Below are positions 9,462 to 18,109 of a stretch of 64,000 nt of DNA, piece after piece (the stretch's first letter is position 1; each line of letters starts with the position of its first letter). The translations under genes were made by a program, and so were the position numbers. The stretch is taken from assembly GCF_900114705.1 (NCBI RefSeq), contig NZ_FOTW01000009.1:62001-126000 (forward strand), given 5' to 3'. The notes beneath the pieces are model-generated. The model did not search any database and was not told the origin of the DNA. It was given only the letters and a program-made list of their open reading frames with translations. This stretch comes from Rugamonas rubra. GTDB lineage: Bacteria; Pseudomonadota; Gammaproteobacteria; Burkholderiales; Burkholderiaceae_D.

Positions 9462-9502
9462 GGTGAGTAATTACTTGCCCCACGCGCCACAGGAGTTCCA
9501 TC

Positions 9503-10396
9503 ATGCCCAGCAGTAGCAACAACAGCGCCCTCCAGGTCGAGGGCTACTTCGACCCCGCCACCTGGACCGTCAGCTATCTGGTGCTCGACAGCGCCAGCAA
9601 ACAATGCGCGCTGATCGACAGCGTGCTCGACTACGACCACAAGTCCGGCCGCAGCAGCACCGCCCACGCCGACCGCCTGGTCGCCCGCGTGCGCGAACTG
9701 GGCGCCAGCGTGCAGTGGATACTCGAGACCCACGTCCACGCCGACCACCTGTCGGCCGCGCCCTACCTGAAGCAGCAACTGGGCGGCGCCATCGGCATCG
9801 GCCAACACATCGCCGAGGTGCAGCACGTCTTCGGCGCGCTGTTCAACGCCGGTCCGGAGATGGCGCAGGACGGCAGCCAGTTCGACCACCTGTTCGCCGA
9901 CAACGAGGAGTTCCACATCGGCGGGCTGGCCTGCCGCGCCCTGCACACGCCCGGCCACACGCCGGCCTGCATGAGCTACGTGGTCGGCGACGGCCGCCAG
10001 AGCGCCGCCTTCGTCGGCGACACCCTGTTCATGCCCGACTACGGCACGGCGCGCTGCGACTTCCCCGGCGGCGACGCGCGCACGCTGTACCACTCGATCA
10101 ACCGGGTGCTCAGCCTGCCGGCCGACACCCTGCTCTACATGTGCCACGACTACCAGCCGGGCGGCCGCGAACTGCGCTACGTCAGCACGGTGGCCGAGCA
10201 GCGCGCCCACAATATCCACGTCCGCGACGGCATCAGCGAGGCCGAGTTCGTTGCCATGCGCAAGGCGCGCGACGCCACGCTGGAGATGCCGACGCTGATC
10301 CTGCCGTCGGTGCAGGTGAACATGCGCGCCGGCCGGCTGCCCGAGCCCGAAGCGAACGGCATCCGCTACCTGAAAATCCCGCTCAACGCGGTCTGA
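9503..10396 (+). CDS. pdo: Persulfide dioxygenase (ETHE1/Blh-type metallo-beta-lactamase fold)
   Basis: A 297-residue iron enzyme that oxidises glutathione persulfide to sulfite. The metal motif HVHADH lies in ETHVHADHLSAA, followed by HTPGHTPA and FVGDTLF, as in type II bacterial PDOs. No signal peptide, so cytoplasmic. It is the first gene after the sigma-54 promoter and stands 13 bp before the SQR fusion, which makes the persulfide it consumes. The start ATG has GGAG upstream. Confidence 0.9.
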   Translation: MPSSSNNSALQVEGYFDPATWTVSYLVLDSASKQCALIDSVLDYDHKSGRSSTAHADRLVARVRELGASVQWILETHVHADHLSAAPYLKQQLGGAIGIGQHIAEVQHVFGALFNAGPEMAQDGSQFDHLFADNEEFHIGGLACRALHTPGHTPACMSYVVGDGRQSAAFVGDTLFMPDYGTARCDFPGGDARTLYHSINRVLSLPADTLLYMCHDYQPGGRELRYVSTVAEQRAHNIHVRDGISEAEFVAMRKARDATLEMPTLILPSVQVNMRAGRLPEPEANGIRYLKIPLNAV

Positions 10397-10409
10397 CCCG
10401 AAGACAGCT

Positions 10410-12092
10410 ATGCAATCAACCTTGGACCTCCGGCCGCTGGCGCCGGGCTTGGCGGTGGCGCCGCAGCTCAAGCGCGCCGACATCGTCGCGCTGCACCAGG
10501 CCGGCTACCGCGCCATCGTCTGCAACCGTCCCGACGGCGAGGCGGCCGACCAGCCGCTGTTCGCCGAGCTCGCCCAGTTGGCGCGCGAGCTGGGCCTGCA
10601 GGCGCACTACCTGCCGGCCGAGTCGGGCCGCGTCAGCGACCAACAGGCGGCCGATTTCGGCACCCTGTTCGACAGCCTGCCCAAGCCGGTGCTGGCCTAC
10701 TGCCGCAGCGGCATGCGCTCGACCACGATGTGGGCGCTGGCGCAGGCCGGCAGGCTGTCGCTGCCGGAGATCGTCGCGGCGGCCGGCCGGGCCGGCTACG
10801 ACATGAAGGGCGTGGTGCGGCGCATCGCCAACCAGGGCCGCACGCCGGTGGAGGTGGCCGAGGCCGAGCACTGTGTCGTCATCGTCGGCGCCGGCGCGGC
10901 CGGCGTGGCCACCGCCGCCAGCCTGCTGGCGCGCCACCCGGAACTGGACGTGGCGCTGATCGACCCGGCCGAGGTGCACTACTACCAGCCCGGCTGGACC
11001 CTGGTGGGCGCCGGCGTGTTCGAGCCGGCCAGCACGGCGCACACCATGGCCGCCACCATTCCGCGCGGCGCGCACTGGATCAAGGCCGCCGTGGCCGCCT
11101 TCGAGCCGGAACGCAACGCCGTCATCCTCGACGGCTGCCGCGTGGTGCGCTACCAGCAGCTGGTGGTCTGCCCCGGCATCAAGCTGGACTGGCAGGCCGT
11201 GCCCGGCCTGGCCGACTCGCTCGGCCGCCACGGCGTCACCTCGAACTACCTGTACCACCTGGCGCCCTACACCTGGCAGCTGGTGCGCAAGCTGCGCGGC
11301 GGCAGCGCCGTGTTCACCCAGCCGCCGATGCCGATCAAGTGCGCCGGCGCGCCGCAAAAGGCCATGTACCTGTCGGCCGACCACTGGCGCCGTGCCGGCC
11401 TGCTCGAACGGATCCGCATCGACTTCTACAGCGCCGCGCCGGCGCTGTTCGGCGTGCCCGACTACGTGCCGGCGCTGATGGAGTACGTGGCGGCATACGA
11501 CATCGACCTGCACTTCGGCCACACGCTGTGCGCGGTGGACGGACCGCGCAAGCGCGCCAGCTTCAGCCGCGTGCTGCCCGACGGCGGCAAGGAGGTCGTC
11601 GAGCGCGACTACGACCTGCTGCACGTGGTGCCGCCGCAGACGGCGCCGGACTTCATCCGCGTCAGCCCGCTGGCCGACGCCGCCGGTTGGGTCGACATCG
11701 ACCCGGCCAGCCTGCGCCACCGCCGCTACCCCAACATCCACGGCCTGGGCGACGCCGGCAACTCGGCCAACGCCAAGACCGCCGCCGCCGCGCGCAAGCA
11801 GGCGCCGGTGGTGGCGCACAACGTGCTCGCCGCGCTCGGCTTGCTGGACGGCGCGGCGCAGTACGACGGCTACGGCTCCTGCCCGCTCACCGTCGAGCGC
11901 GGCAAGATCGTGCTGGCCGAGTTCGGCTACGGCGGCAAGCTCGCGCCCAGCCTGCCGACCTGGCTGGTCGACGGCACCCGGCCCTCGCGCCTGGCCTGGC
12001 TGCTCAAGGCGCGCATGCTACCGCCGCTATACTGGAAGGGCATGCTCAAGGGCCGCGAATGGCTGGCCAAGCCGGAGTTGACCGACCGATGA
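10410..12092 (+). CDS. DUF442 sulfur-transfer domain fused to sulfide:quinone oxidoreductase
   Basis: A 560-residue two-domain protein. Residues 8-115 are a DUF442 (TIGR01244) phosphatase-like domain with active-site loop CRSGMRS starting at C98. From about residue 154 comes an FAD-dependent SQR: dinucleotide motif VGAGAAGVA (160-165), redox-type Cys in VVCPGIKLDW and in IKCAGAPQK. SQR moves electrons from sulfide to quinone and leaves a persulfide; the fused domain may pass that sulfur to glutathione or a thiol. In many relatives the two domains are separate genes. It sits between pdo and tauE, overlapping tauE by 4 bases. Confidence 0.88.
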   Translation: MQSTLDLRPLAPGLAVAPQLKRADIVALHQAGYRAIVCNRPDGEAADQPLFAELAQLARELGLQAHYLPAESGRVSDQQAADFGTLFDSLPKPVLAYCRSGMRSTTMWALAQAGRLSLPEIVAAAGRAGYDMKGVVRRIANQGRTPVEVAEAEHCVVIVGAGAAGVATAASLLARHPELDVALIDPAEVHYYQPGWTLVGAGVFEPASTAHTMAATIPRGAHWIKAAVAAFEPERNAVILDGCRVVRYQQLVVCPGIKLDWQAVPGLADSLGRHGVTSNYLYHLAPYTWQLVRKLRGGSAVFTQPPMPIKCAGAPQKAMYLSADHWRRAGLLERIRIDFYSAAPALFGVPDYVPALMEYVAAYDIDLHFGHTLCAVDGPRKRASFSRVLPDGGKEVVERDYDLLHVVPPQTAPDFIRVSPLADAAGWVDIDPASLRHRRYPNIHGLGDAGNSANAKTAAAARKQAPVVAHNVLAALGLLDGAAQYDGYGSCPLTVERGKIVLAEFGYGGKLAPSLPTWLVDGTRPSRLAWLLKARMLPPLYWKGMLKGREWLAKPELTDR

Positions 12093-12961
12093 GCGCCCTC
12101 CTCGCCACCTTCGCCACCACCGCCGCCACGCCGACGGTGGCCGCGCTGGGCCTGGCCATCGGCGTGGTGCTGGCGCTGACCGGCGCCGGCGGCGGCATCC
12201 TGGCGGTGCCGGCGCTGGTGTTCGGCGCCGGCCTGGGCATGGCCGACGCCGGCCCCATCGGCCTGCTGGCCGTCGGCATGGCCGCCAGCCTTGGCGCCTT
12301 GTTGGGGCTGAAGGCCGGCATCGTGCGCTACAAGGCGGCGCTGCTGGTCGCCGGCGCCGGCATCGTCTGCTCGCCGCTCGGCCTGTGGCTGGCGCAACGC
12401 ACGCCCAACCGGCCGCTCAGCTTCGTGTTCGCGCTGGTGCTGCTGTACGTGGCCTGGCGCACCTGGCGCCGCGCCCATCCGCACGTGGCGGCGGCCGACG
12501 ACGCGGCCGCCGCCAGCCTGCACGCGGCGCGCGCCGCCGCGCGCCGCGCGCCGCCCTGCCGGCTCGACGCCGGCCGTGGCAAGCTGGTGTGGACGGCGCC
12601 CTGCGCCCGCGCCCTGGCCGTCTCCGGCCTGCTCGCCGGCGCCCTGTCCGGCCTGCTCGGCGTGGGCGGCGGCTTCGTCATGATCCCGGCGCTGCAGCGC
12701 TACACCGACCTGGCCATGCAGTCGGTGGTGGCCACCTCGCTGGCGGTGATCGCGCTGGTGTCGCTGTCCGGCGTGGCCGCCAGCGCCGCCAGCGGCCACC
12801 TGCAGTGGGCGGTGGCGCTGCCGTTCTCGGCCGGCGCCATGGCCGGCATGGTGGCCGGCCGCGCCATCGGCGGCCAGCTGGCCGGCCCCCGGCTGCAACA
12901 GGCTTTCGCGCTCTTGTCGGCCGCCGTCGCGGCGGCGCTGATGGCCCGCTCCGTGCTATAA
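12089..12961 (+). CDS. TauE/SafE-family sulfite/sulfur anion exporter
   Basis: About 290 residues, strongly hydrophobic, with two similar halves marked by GAGGGILAVPAL and GVGGGFVMIPAL, the hallmark repeat of TauE/SafE permeases. The halves are joined by an Ala/Arg-rich cytoplasmic loop (roughly residues 130-165). The start ATG overlaps the SQR stop (ATGA), so translation is coupled. Next to PDO, it probably exports the sulfite or thiosulfate formed on sulfide oxidation. The inner membrane location is clear; the substrate is by context. Confidence 0.85.
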   Translation: MSALLATFATTAATPTVAALGLAIGVVLALTGAGGGILAVPALVFGAGLGMADAGPIGLLAVGMAASLGALLGLKAGIVRYKAALLVAGAGIVCSPLGLWLAQRTPNRPLSFVFALVLLYVAWRTWRRAHPHVAAADDAAAASLHAARAAARRAPPCRLDAGRGKLVWTAPCARALAVSGLLAGALSGLLGVGGGFVMIPALQRYTDLAMQSVVATSLAVIALVSLSGVAASAASGHLQWAVALPFSAGAMAGMVAGRAIGGQLAGPRLQQAFALLSAAVAAALMARSVL

Positions 12962-13033
12962 AGAGTCGCGCGCCAGGGCGCGTGCGACGCCATGATTCCC
13001 CATTCATCGTTCATGCTATACAAGGAAACCACT

Positions 13034-13468
13034 ATGACCATCGCCTGGAACGCATTCACCCCCTGGTCCGCCCTGCTCGGCGGCGCCCTGATCGGCGTCG
13101 CCGCCGCGCTGCTGATCCTGTTCAACGGCCGCATCGCCGGCATCAGCGGCATCCTCGGCGGCCTGCTGCGGCCGCTGCGCGGCGACATCGGCTGGCGCGC
13201 CGCCTTCATCGGCGGCCTGCTCGCCGCGCCGGTCGTGTACAGCCTGTTCGCCACCCTGCCGCCGGTCAGCGTCGCGGCCGGCGACGGCGCGCTGGTGCTG
13301 GCCGGCCTGCTGGTCGGCGTCGGCACCCGCTACGGCTCCGGCTGCACCAGCGGCCACGGCGTGTGCGGCCTGTCGCGCCTGTCCTGGCGCTCGCTGGCCG
13401 CCACCGCCGTGTTCATGGGAGCCGGCTTCGCCACCGTCTTCGTCACCCGTCATTTGTTGTCGTTTTAA
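13034..13468 (+). CDS. YeeE/YedE-family membrane protein (thiosulfate/sulfur transport), first subunit
   Basis: About 144 residues with four or more membrane helices. The signature [12 protein letters not shown], preceded by GSGC, holds the Cys residues used by YeeE-type thiosulfate channels. The ATG at 13034 is chosen over an upstream in-frame start at 12992 because AAGGA stands at 13022-13026 and the protein then begins [11 protein letters not shown] as in relatives. It is followed by a second YeeE-type gene 10 bp on; such pairs occur in sulfide oxidation operons (PmpAB). Confidence 0.83.
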   Translation: MTIAWNAFTPWSALLGGALIGVAAALLILFNGRIAGISGILGGLLRPLRGDIGWRAAFIGGLLAAPVVYSLFATLPPVSVAAGDGALVLAGLLVGVGTRYGSGCTSGHGVCGLSRLSWRSLAATAVFMGAGFATVFVTRHLLSF

Positions 13469-13478
13469 GGAGTCGCAT

Positions 13479-13931
13479 ATGTTGATCGTGAGCGCGTTGT
13501 TGGCCGGCCTGGTGTTCGGCTGGGGATTGATCGTGTCGGGCATGGCCAATCCGGCCAAGGTGCTGGGCTTCCTCGACCTGGCCGGCGACTGGGACCCGTC
13601 CTTGATGCTGGTGATGGGCGGCGCCATCGGCGTCGGCGTGCTCGCCTTCGCGCTGGCGCGGCGGCGCAGCCGCAGCTGGCTGGGCGCCGAGATGAAACTG
13701 CCGACGGCGCAGACCATCGACCGCCGCCTGCTGGTTGGCAGCGGCCTGTTCGGCATCGGCTGGGGCATCGCCGGCATCTGTCCCGGCCCGGCCCTGGTCG
13801 GCGCCGGCATGGGCCTGCCGAAGATGCTGCTGTTCGTCGGCGCGATGGTGGCCGGCATGCTGCTGTTCGAGGCGGTCGAACAGTGGCGCCGCAAGCCGGC
13901 GGCACCGCGCGGCCCGGTACGCCCGACTTAG
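13479..13931 (+). CDS. YeeE/YedE-family membrane protein (DUF6691), second subunit
   Basis: 150 residues, hydrophobic, with the half-motifs [17 protein letters not shown] and [15 protein letters not shown] typical of the second protein of split YeeE pairs. It is the last gene of the FisR-controlled operon and ends 52 bp before the convergent cysS stop. Together with the previous gene it should form a channel for thiosulfate or another sulfur species. Confidence 0.83.
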   Translation: MLIVSALLAGLVFGWGLIVSGMANPAKVLGFLDLAGDWDPSLMLVMGGAIGVGVLAFALARRRSRSWLGAEMKLPTAQTIDRRLLVGSGLFGIGWGIAGICPGPALVGAGMGLPKMLLFVGAMVAGMLLFEAVEQWRRKPAAPRGPVRPT

Positions 13932-13983
13932 CGGAACGCGGGGGCGCCCCCGCCCCCGTCCTGCGCCGGCGGCAGATGCCGGC

Positions 13984-15357
13984 TCACATCCTGCGTGCTT
14001 GCTGCCCCTGCGGGGTGTCGTCTAAGTCATAGCCGATTTCCCTCGCCTGGGCGCGCAACTGATCGGCGTCAGACCAGCGCCGCTCGCTCCTGGCCAGCTC
14101 GCGCCGAGTCATCAACTCGACCAGCTCCTGCGGAATGCTGACGACGTCGGGCTGCCAAACAGCGAGCCGCAGGCCGAACGCTTCGTCAAAGCTCAGCAGC
14201 GTCGCCTTTTTCACCCCGTCCGCCAGGCCGCTTTTCAGCACTTCCCACGCCAGCGCCAGCGCGCGCGGCAAGTTCAGGTCGTTGCCCAACTCGGCGCGAA
14301 AACGTTCGAGATAGTGGTCGTCGGCTCGGCCCGGCACGCCCAGCCGGTACACCAGCGTGCGCAAGCGCTCAAGCCCGTTGGCCGCGCTGTTGAGCGCTTC
14401 GTCGGTAAAATTCAGTTGGCTGCGGTAGTGCGTGGTCAGGCACAGGTATCGATAGGCCAAGGGGTCGATGCCCCTGTCTATCAGCGTTTGCAGGCGCAGG
14501 AAGGCGCCGCCCGATTTCGACATTTTGCCGTCCCCGCTCTTGAGGAAGGCGCCATGCAACCAGAAATTGGCCAACCGGGTTCCATACCGGGCTTCCGTTT
14601 GGGCGATCTCGTTACTGTGATGTACCGGCACGTGGTCCTCGCCGCCGCAATGGATATCGAAGTACTCGCCCAAATGCCGGGCCGACATCGCCGAGCATTC
14701 GATGTGCCAACCGGGGAAGCCGACGCCCCACGGGCTGTCCCACTCCATTTGACGCAGGCCGACGGTGCCGCTGAACTTCCACAGCGCGAAATCGGTGATC
14801 TGCCGCTTCTCGCCCATCTCCACCCGTTTTCCCGACTGCAGGCCGGCGCGGTCCAGGCGCGCCAGATAGCCGTAGTCCGGCTGGCGCGAGGTGTCGAAGT
14901 AGATGCCGTCGGCGGTGCGGTAGGTGTAGCCCTTGCGCTCCAGGTCGGCGATGAATTCGATTTGCTCGGCGATATGCGAGGTGGCGCGGCACCAGGTGGC
15001 GGGCGCGCGGATGTTCAACAAGGCCAGGTCTTCCTTGAAGGCCCGCGTGTACTCCTCGGCGACGTCCCACGCCGACTTCCCCGTGCGCCGGCTGCCTTTC
15101 TCCATTTTGTCGTCGCCGCTGTCCGCGTCGGAAGTCAGGTGGCCAACATCGGTGATGTTCATGACGTGGTTGACCTGGAAGCCCTCATATTCCAAGGCGC
15201 GGCGCAGCAAATCGACGAAGATGTAGGTGCGCAGATTGCCGATGTGGGCGTAGTCGTACACCGTCGGGCCGCAGGCATATAGACCGATCCGGCCGGGTTC
15301 GATCGCGTGCAGTTCCCGCTGCGTGCGGGTATAGGTGTCGTACAGGTGTAATGCCAT
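13984..15357 (-). CDS. cysS: Cysteinyl-tRNA synthetase
   Basis: 457 residues, near the usual 461. The class I signatures are present: AHIGNLRTY (HIGH) and GKMSKSGG (KMSKS), with the zinc-binding Cys in LYACGPTVY and WHIECSAMS and His in HVPVHHSNE. The enzyme charges tRNA-Cys in the cytoplasm. The ATG at 15357 lies 24 bases after an intrinsic terminator, which is preceded by a small reading frame with two adjacent Cys codons. The gene therefore appears controlled by attenuation according to charged tRNA-Cys. I cannot tell whether this is the only cysS copy in the genome. Confidence 0.95.
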   Translation of the reverse strand: MALHLYDTYTRTQRELHAIEPGRIGLYACGPTVYDYAHIGNLRTYIFVDLLRRALEYEGFQVNHVMNITDVGHLTSDADSGDDKMEKGSRRTGKSAWDVAEEYTRAFKEDLALLNIRAPATWCRATSHIAEQIEFIADLERKGYTYRTADGIYFDTSRQPDYGYLARLDRAGLQSGKRVEMGEKRQITDFALWKFSGTVGLRQMEWDSPWGVGFPGWHIECSAMSARHLGEYFDIHCGGEDHVPVHHSNEIAQTEARYGTRLANFWLHGAFLKSGDGKMSKSGGAFLRLQTLIDRGIDPLAYRYLCLTTHYRSQLNFTDEALNSAANGLERLRTLVYRLGVPGRADDHYLERFRAELGNDLNLPRALALAWEVLKSGLADGVKKATLLSFDEAFGLRLAVWQPDVVSIPQELVELMTRRELARSERRWSDADQLRAQAREIGYDLDDTPQGQQARRM

Positions 15358-15381
15358 GGTGTCTTCCGGATCAGGTCAACT

Positions 15382-15423
15382 AAAAACAAAAAGGGCCACA
15401 GGTTTTTCAACGCTGTGGCCCTT
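15382..15423 (-). terminator. Intrinsic terminator in the cysS leader (attenuator)
   Basis: A perfect 11-bp stem, 15413-15423 (AAGGGCCACAG in the transcript) with 15391-15401, an 11-base loop, then TTTTTGTTTTT. It stands between the leader peptide stop and the cysS start, where it would end transcription before cysS. A competing stem is possible: CTTGGGGA (15460-15467) pairs with TCCTCAAG (15421-15428), and a GTG/CAC extension would consume most of the terminator's left arm. Confidence 0.85.
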
Positions 15424-15446
15424 GAGGAATGTGCAAACGTGGCTGT

Positions 15447-15530
15447 CTACGCGACGCTCTCCCCAAGCGCACGATCACAACACTGCGCGAAGGCGGTGGT
15501 GACGGATGGCGAGGAGTGTTTGGTGTTCAT
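15447..15530 (-). CDS. cysS leader peptide, 27 residues, with tandem Cys codons
   Basis: The small frame encodes MNTKHSSPSVTTAF, then AQCCDRALGESVA and a TAG stop; codons 17 and 18 are both TGT. A ribosome short of Cys-tRNA-Cys would stall there and leave 15460-15467 free for the antiterminator stem; a ribosome reaching the stop would cover that arm and let the terminator form. The predicted start of transcription is at or beside the ATG, so it may be translated without a leader. The frame is too short to trust alone; the Cys-Cys pair, terminator and target gene support it together. Confidence 0.72.
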   Translation of the reverse strand: MNTKHSSPSVTTAFAQCCDRALGESVA

Positions 15531-15537
15531 GGCGGCT

Positions 15538-15566
15538 AATATCACACAGACCGGATCGGGCGTCAA
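15538..15566 (-). promoter_or_regulatory. Promoter of the cysS leader
   Basis: On the minus strand TTGACG (15561-15566), a 17-bp gap, then GATATT (15538-15543). Transcription would begin near 15531, next to the leader ATG at 15530. The -35 overlaps the stop codon of the upstream DUF3604 gene. Confidence 0.65.
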
Positions 15567-18022
15567 GCCGGCGCTGTCGGGTCGAAGGTGACGAACAGCG
15601 CCGACGACCAGACCTTGCTGTCGTCGCGCTGGCGGCCGAAGAAGTAGACTGGGCGGTGGCCGAAGGGGCCGTTATGCGGCGCGATCTCCAGCGTGCCGGA
15701 CACCTCGGCCGGCAGGGCCTGCTCGGTCAAGCGCTCCAATGCCAGGAACAACTCGGCGCCGCCCAGCTCCAGCCGCAGGCCGCCCTCCTCCAACAGCTGC
15801 GCGCCGCTGATCTGCCAGCTGAACTCCGGCGCGTGGACGAAGGGGTTGCGCTGCAGCGGGTCGCCCACCTTGACGTAGCTGTCGATGGTGCCCTCGACCT
15901 TGATGGTGCAATTGCGCAGGTTGCTGACATCCAGGTCGATGCTGTCGGCGTCGCCGTAGGTGTCGCTGCGGAAGGCGATGCCGGTCGGGCCGTCGCGCCA
16001 GCAGACCTCTTCGCCGTGCTCGAAGCCGTGCGACTGGTAGCGGTTGACGGTGCCGTTGCTGACCGTGATGCGGCCCTTCCACGAGGCCCAGCGGTAGCGG
16101 TCGGGGATGCGCGCACCGCCCCAGCGCAGGCGGATCAGGCGCTCCGAAAAGCCCAGCTCCTGGTGCAGGTTGCGCCGCCAGATCCGCCCGGTGTGGTCGT
16201 AGGCGGCGATCTCGTCCCAGCCGGCGGCGCCGAGGAATTGATAGTCGACGCTGAGCGGGCCGTCGGCGCGGAAGGCGTCGCCCTGCACGTGGCGGCCGGC
16301 CTTGACCAGCAAGGCGGTGTGCTCGCCGGTGGTGGCCCAGGTGTGGCGGGCGCGCAGCGCGCGGCCGATGCTGGCGCGGTCGAGCTGCTCGGCCAGCACG
16401 CCGGTCAGGCCGCCGTGCACGCCGAACACCTGGGTGCCCGGCGGGCCGCCGCCGGGGCGGCCGCGATGCTCGTCGCCGCTGGCGGCCACGCCGATCTGGT
16501 AGCCGCGCGCGATGACGTCCTGGTACAACCAGCCGAAGTGGCCCCAGCTGGAGGCGATCTCCACCAGCCGTTCCAGCCCGGGGTGGTGCCAGTCGGGGAT
16601 GTAGCGCCGCCCGCCCACGTGCGGCATGATCAGGTGCTGCTCCGGCTCGTCCACATAGGCGGCCCACAACTCCTCCACCGGCCAGCGCCCCGTCTCCACT
16701 GCGGCGCCCTTCATGTCCTCGTTCCACAGGAAGGTGCGGTTGTGCTCGCCGCGTTTGTTGTAGGGGAAGTCGGGCGCGGCGTCGCCGAGGAAGACCACGT
16801 TGTGGTCGCCGCCGGCGGTCGAGCTGCCGCACCACTCCTGCACCGGATAGCAGACGAAGTGGCCAGGCCGGTTGAACTCCTCCACCGTGTCCACTCCCAG
16901 CTGCCAGTTGGCGTCGGTGATCTGGAAGTCGTTGGCGGTGTAGCCCAGCACGTCGATGCCGCCGACGTCGCGCGCGTAGGCGGCGTTGTAGGCCGGGCTG
17001 TTGGTGCCGACGGTGTCGCCGGCGTGCACGTGCAGGTCGGCGTAGAAGGAGCGCGGCGCGCCGAAGCGCCGGTCCACGCTGAGCAGCGCGCTGGCCGGCT
17101 TGACGTCGCGGCCGCCGACCAGTTCGGCGACCACGCGCAGGTCGGCGTCGGCCGGCAGGTCGTCGGCGCCGACGCTGGCCCAGCCCTGCTCGGGCAGGGG
17201 CAACAGCTTGTCGTAGAGCGGCTCGGCGGCGGCGGCAGCGGCGGCAGCGCCATCCGCGGCGGCGCCCGCCGCCGCGTAGGCGCGCAGGCGGATCGCGCCG
17301 CCGGCGGCCTGGCAGACGTTGCCCCAGCGGTCCTGCGCCGAGACGCGGAAGGGCACGCGCTCGCCGGGCCGGGCGAAGCGCGGGCCGGCCAGCAGCAGCC
17401 GCGCCGGCGCGCCGGCCGCCATGTCGATGACGATATCGCCCGGCACGGCGGCGAAGCGCGAGGTGCCCAGCGGGTCGACGTAGCAGCGGAAGCGGAAGCG
17501 GTCCTCGGTGAAGGTCTGCACCCGCGTGCCCGGTCCGCCGCCGCGCCGGTCGCCCAGGCGGATGATGATGTGGTCGCCCGCGTTGAGGTAGCCGTCCACC
17601 ACGTCGACGATGATCGATTTCTGGTAGGGCCGCTCGTGGCCCTTCTGGTCGAACCGCACGCTGAGCGACTGCACGCTGGCCGCGCTCTGCCCGGCCACCA
17701 GCTTGCCGGACTGGTACTCGGCGCTGATGTAGTTGGCCGCCGTCGGGTCGCTGGTCTGGAACAGCGCCCAGTCGGAATAGAACTTGAAGGTGGCCTTGAA
17801 CCAACCGCCGTCGGCCAGGCCGGCCGCGCCCACCTCGTAGTCGATGACGATCTCGTTCCAGCTGCCGGTCTCCAGCCGCGCGACGTTGCAGGCGACCCGG
17901 CCGACGAAGGGCAGCTGTTTGTTCTGCAGGTACAGGCCTTCCGGCGCGTAGTGCTTGCCGAGTTTTTCGCGCAATGCGGCGTAGCTTTGCGCCGTCGCCA
18001 CTGGGGTAGTTTGCTTGCTCAT
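15563..18022 (-). CDS. DUF3604-family putative metal-dependent hydrolase
   Basis: An 819-residue protein. The N-terminal third looks like beta-sandwich domains; the DUF3604 part begins near residue 330 with FYADLHVHAGD and contains GDHNVVFLG, MPHVGGRRY, WHHPGLE and ASGDEHRGRPGGG. These His/Asp clusters suggest a PHP-like metal site. No signal peptide, so probably cytoplasmic. It is the last gene of an ABC importer operon for an organic anion, so it may act on the imported compound. The exact reaction of DUF3604 proteins is not something I can state. A poly-Ala patch near residue 265 is a low-complexity loop. Confidence 0.75.
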   Translation of the reverse strand: MSKQTTPVATAQSYAALREKLGKHYAPEGLYLQNKQLPFVGRVACNVARLETGSWNEIVIDYEVGAAGLADGGWFKATFKFYSDWALFQTSDPTAANYISAEYQSGKLVAGQSAASVQSLSVRFDQKGHERPYQKSIIVDVVDGYLNAGDHIIIRLGDRRGGGPGTRVQTFTEDRFRFRCYVDPLGTSRFAAVPGDIVIDMAAGAPARLLLAGPRFARPGERVPFRVSAQDRWGNVCQAAGGAIRLRAYAAAGAAADGAAAAAAAAEPLYDKLLPLPEQGWASVGADDLPADADLRVVAELVGGRDVKPASALLSVDRRFGAPRSFYADLHVHAGDTVGTNSPAYNAAYARDVGGIDVLGYTANDFQITDANWQLGVDTVEEFNRPGHFVCYPVQEWCGSSTAGGDHNVVFLGDAAPDFPYNKRGEHNRTFLWNEDMKGAAVETGRWPVEELWAAYVDEPEQHLIMPHVGGRRYIPDWHHPGLERLVEIASSWGHFGWLYQDVIARGYQIGVAASGDEHRGRPGGGPPGTQVFGVHGGLTGVLAEQLDRASIGRALRARHTWATTGEHTALLVKAGRHVQGDAFRADGPLSVDYQFLGAAGWDEIAAYDHTGRIWRRNLHQELGFSERLIRLRWGGARIPDRYRWASWKGRITVSNGTVNRYQSHGFEHGEEVCWRDGPTGIAFRSDTYGDADSIDLDVSNLRNCTIKVEGTIDSYVKVGDPLQRNPFVHAPEFSWQISGAQLLEEGGLRLELGGAELFLALERLTEQALPAEVSGTLEIAPHNGPFGHRPVYFFGRQRDDSKVWSSALFVTFDPTAPA

Positions 18023-18109
18023 GTGGTCCGTTCCCGTAGTCGTTATCGTTGTTCTGTTGTCGTTGTTCTGTTGTCGTTGTTCTGTTGGCGTGTTGTCGGC
18101 CTCGGCGCC

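Noticed and set aside
13932-13983. GGGGGCGCCCCC palindrome between convergent genes as terminator
   Set aside because: No T-run; GC-rich palindromes are frequent by chance in this DNA.
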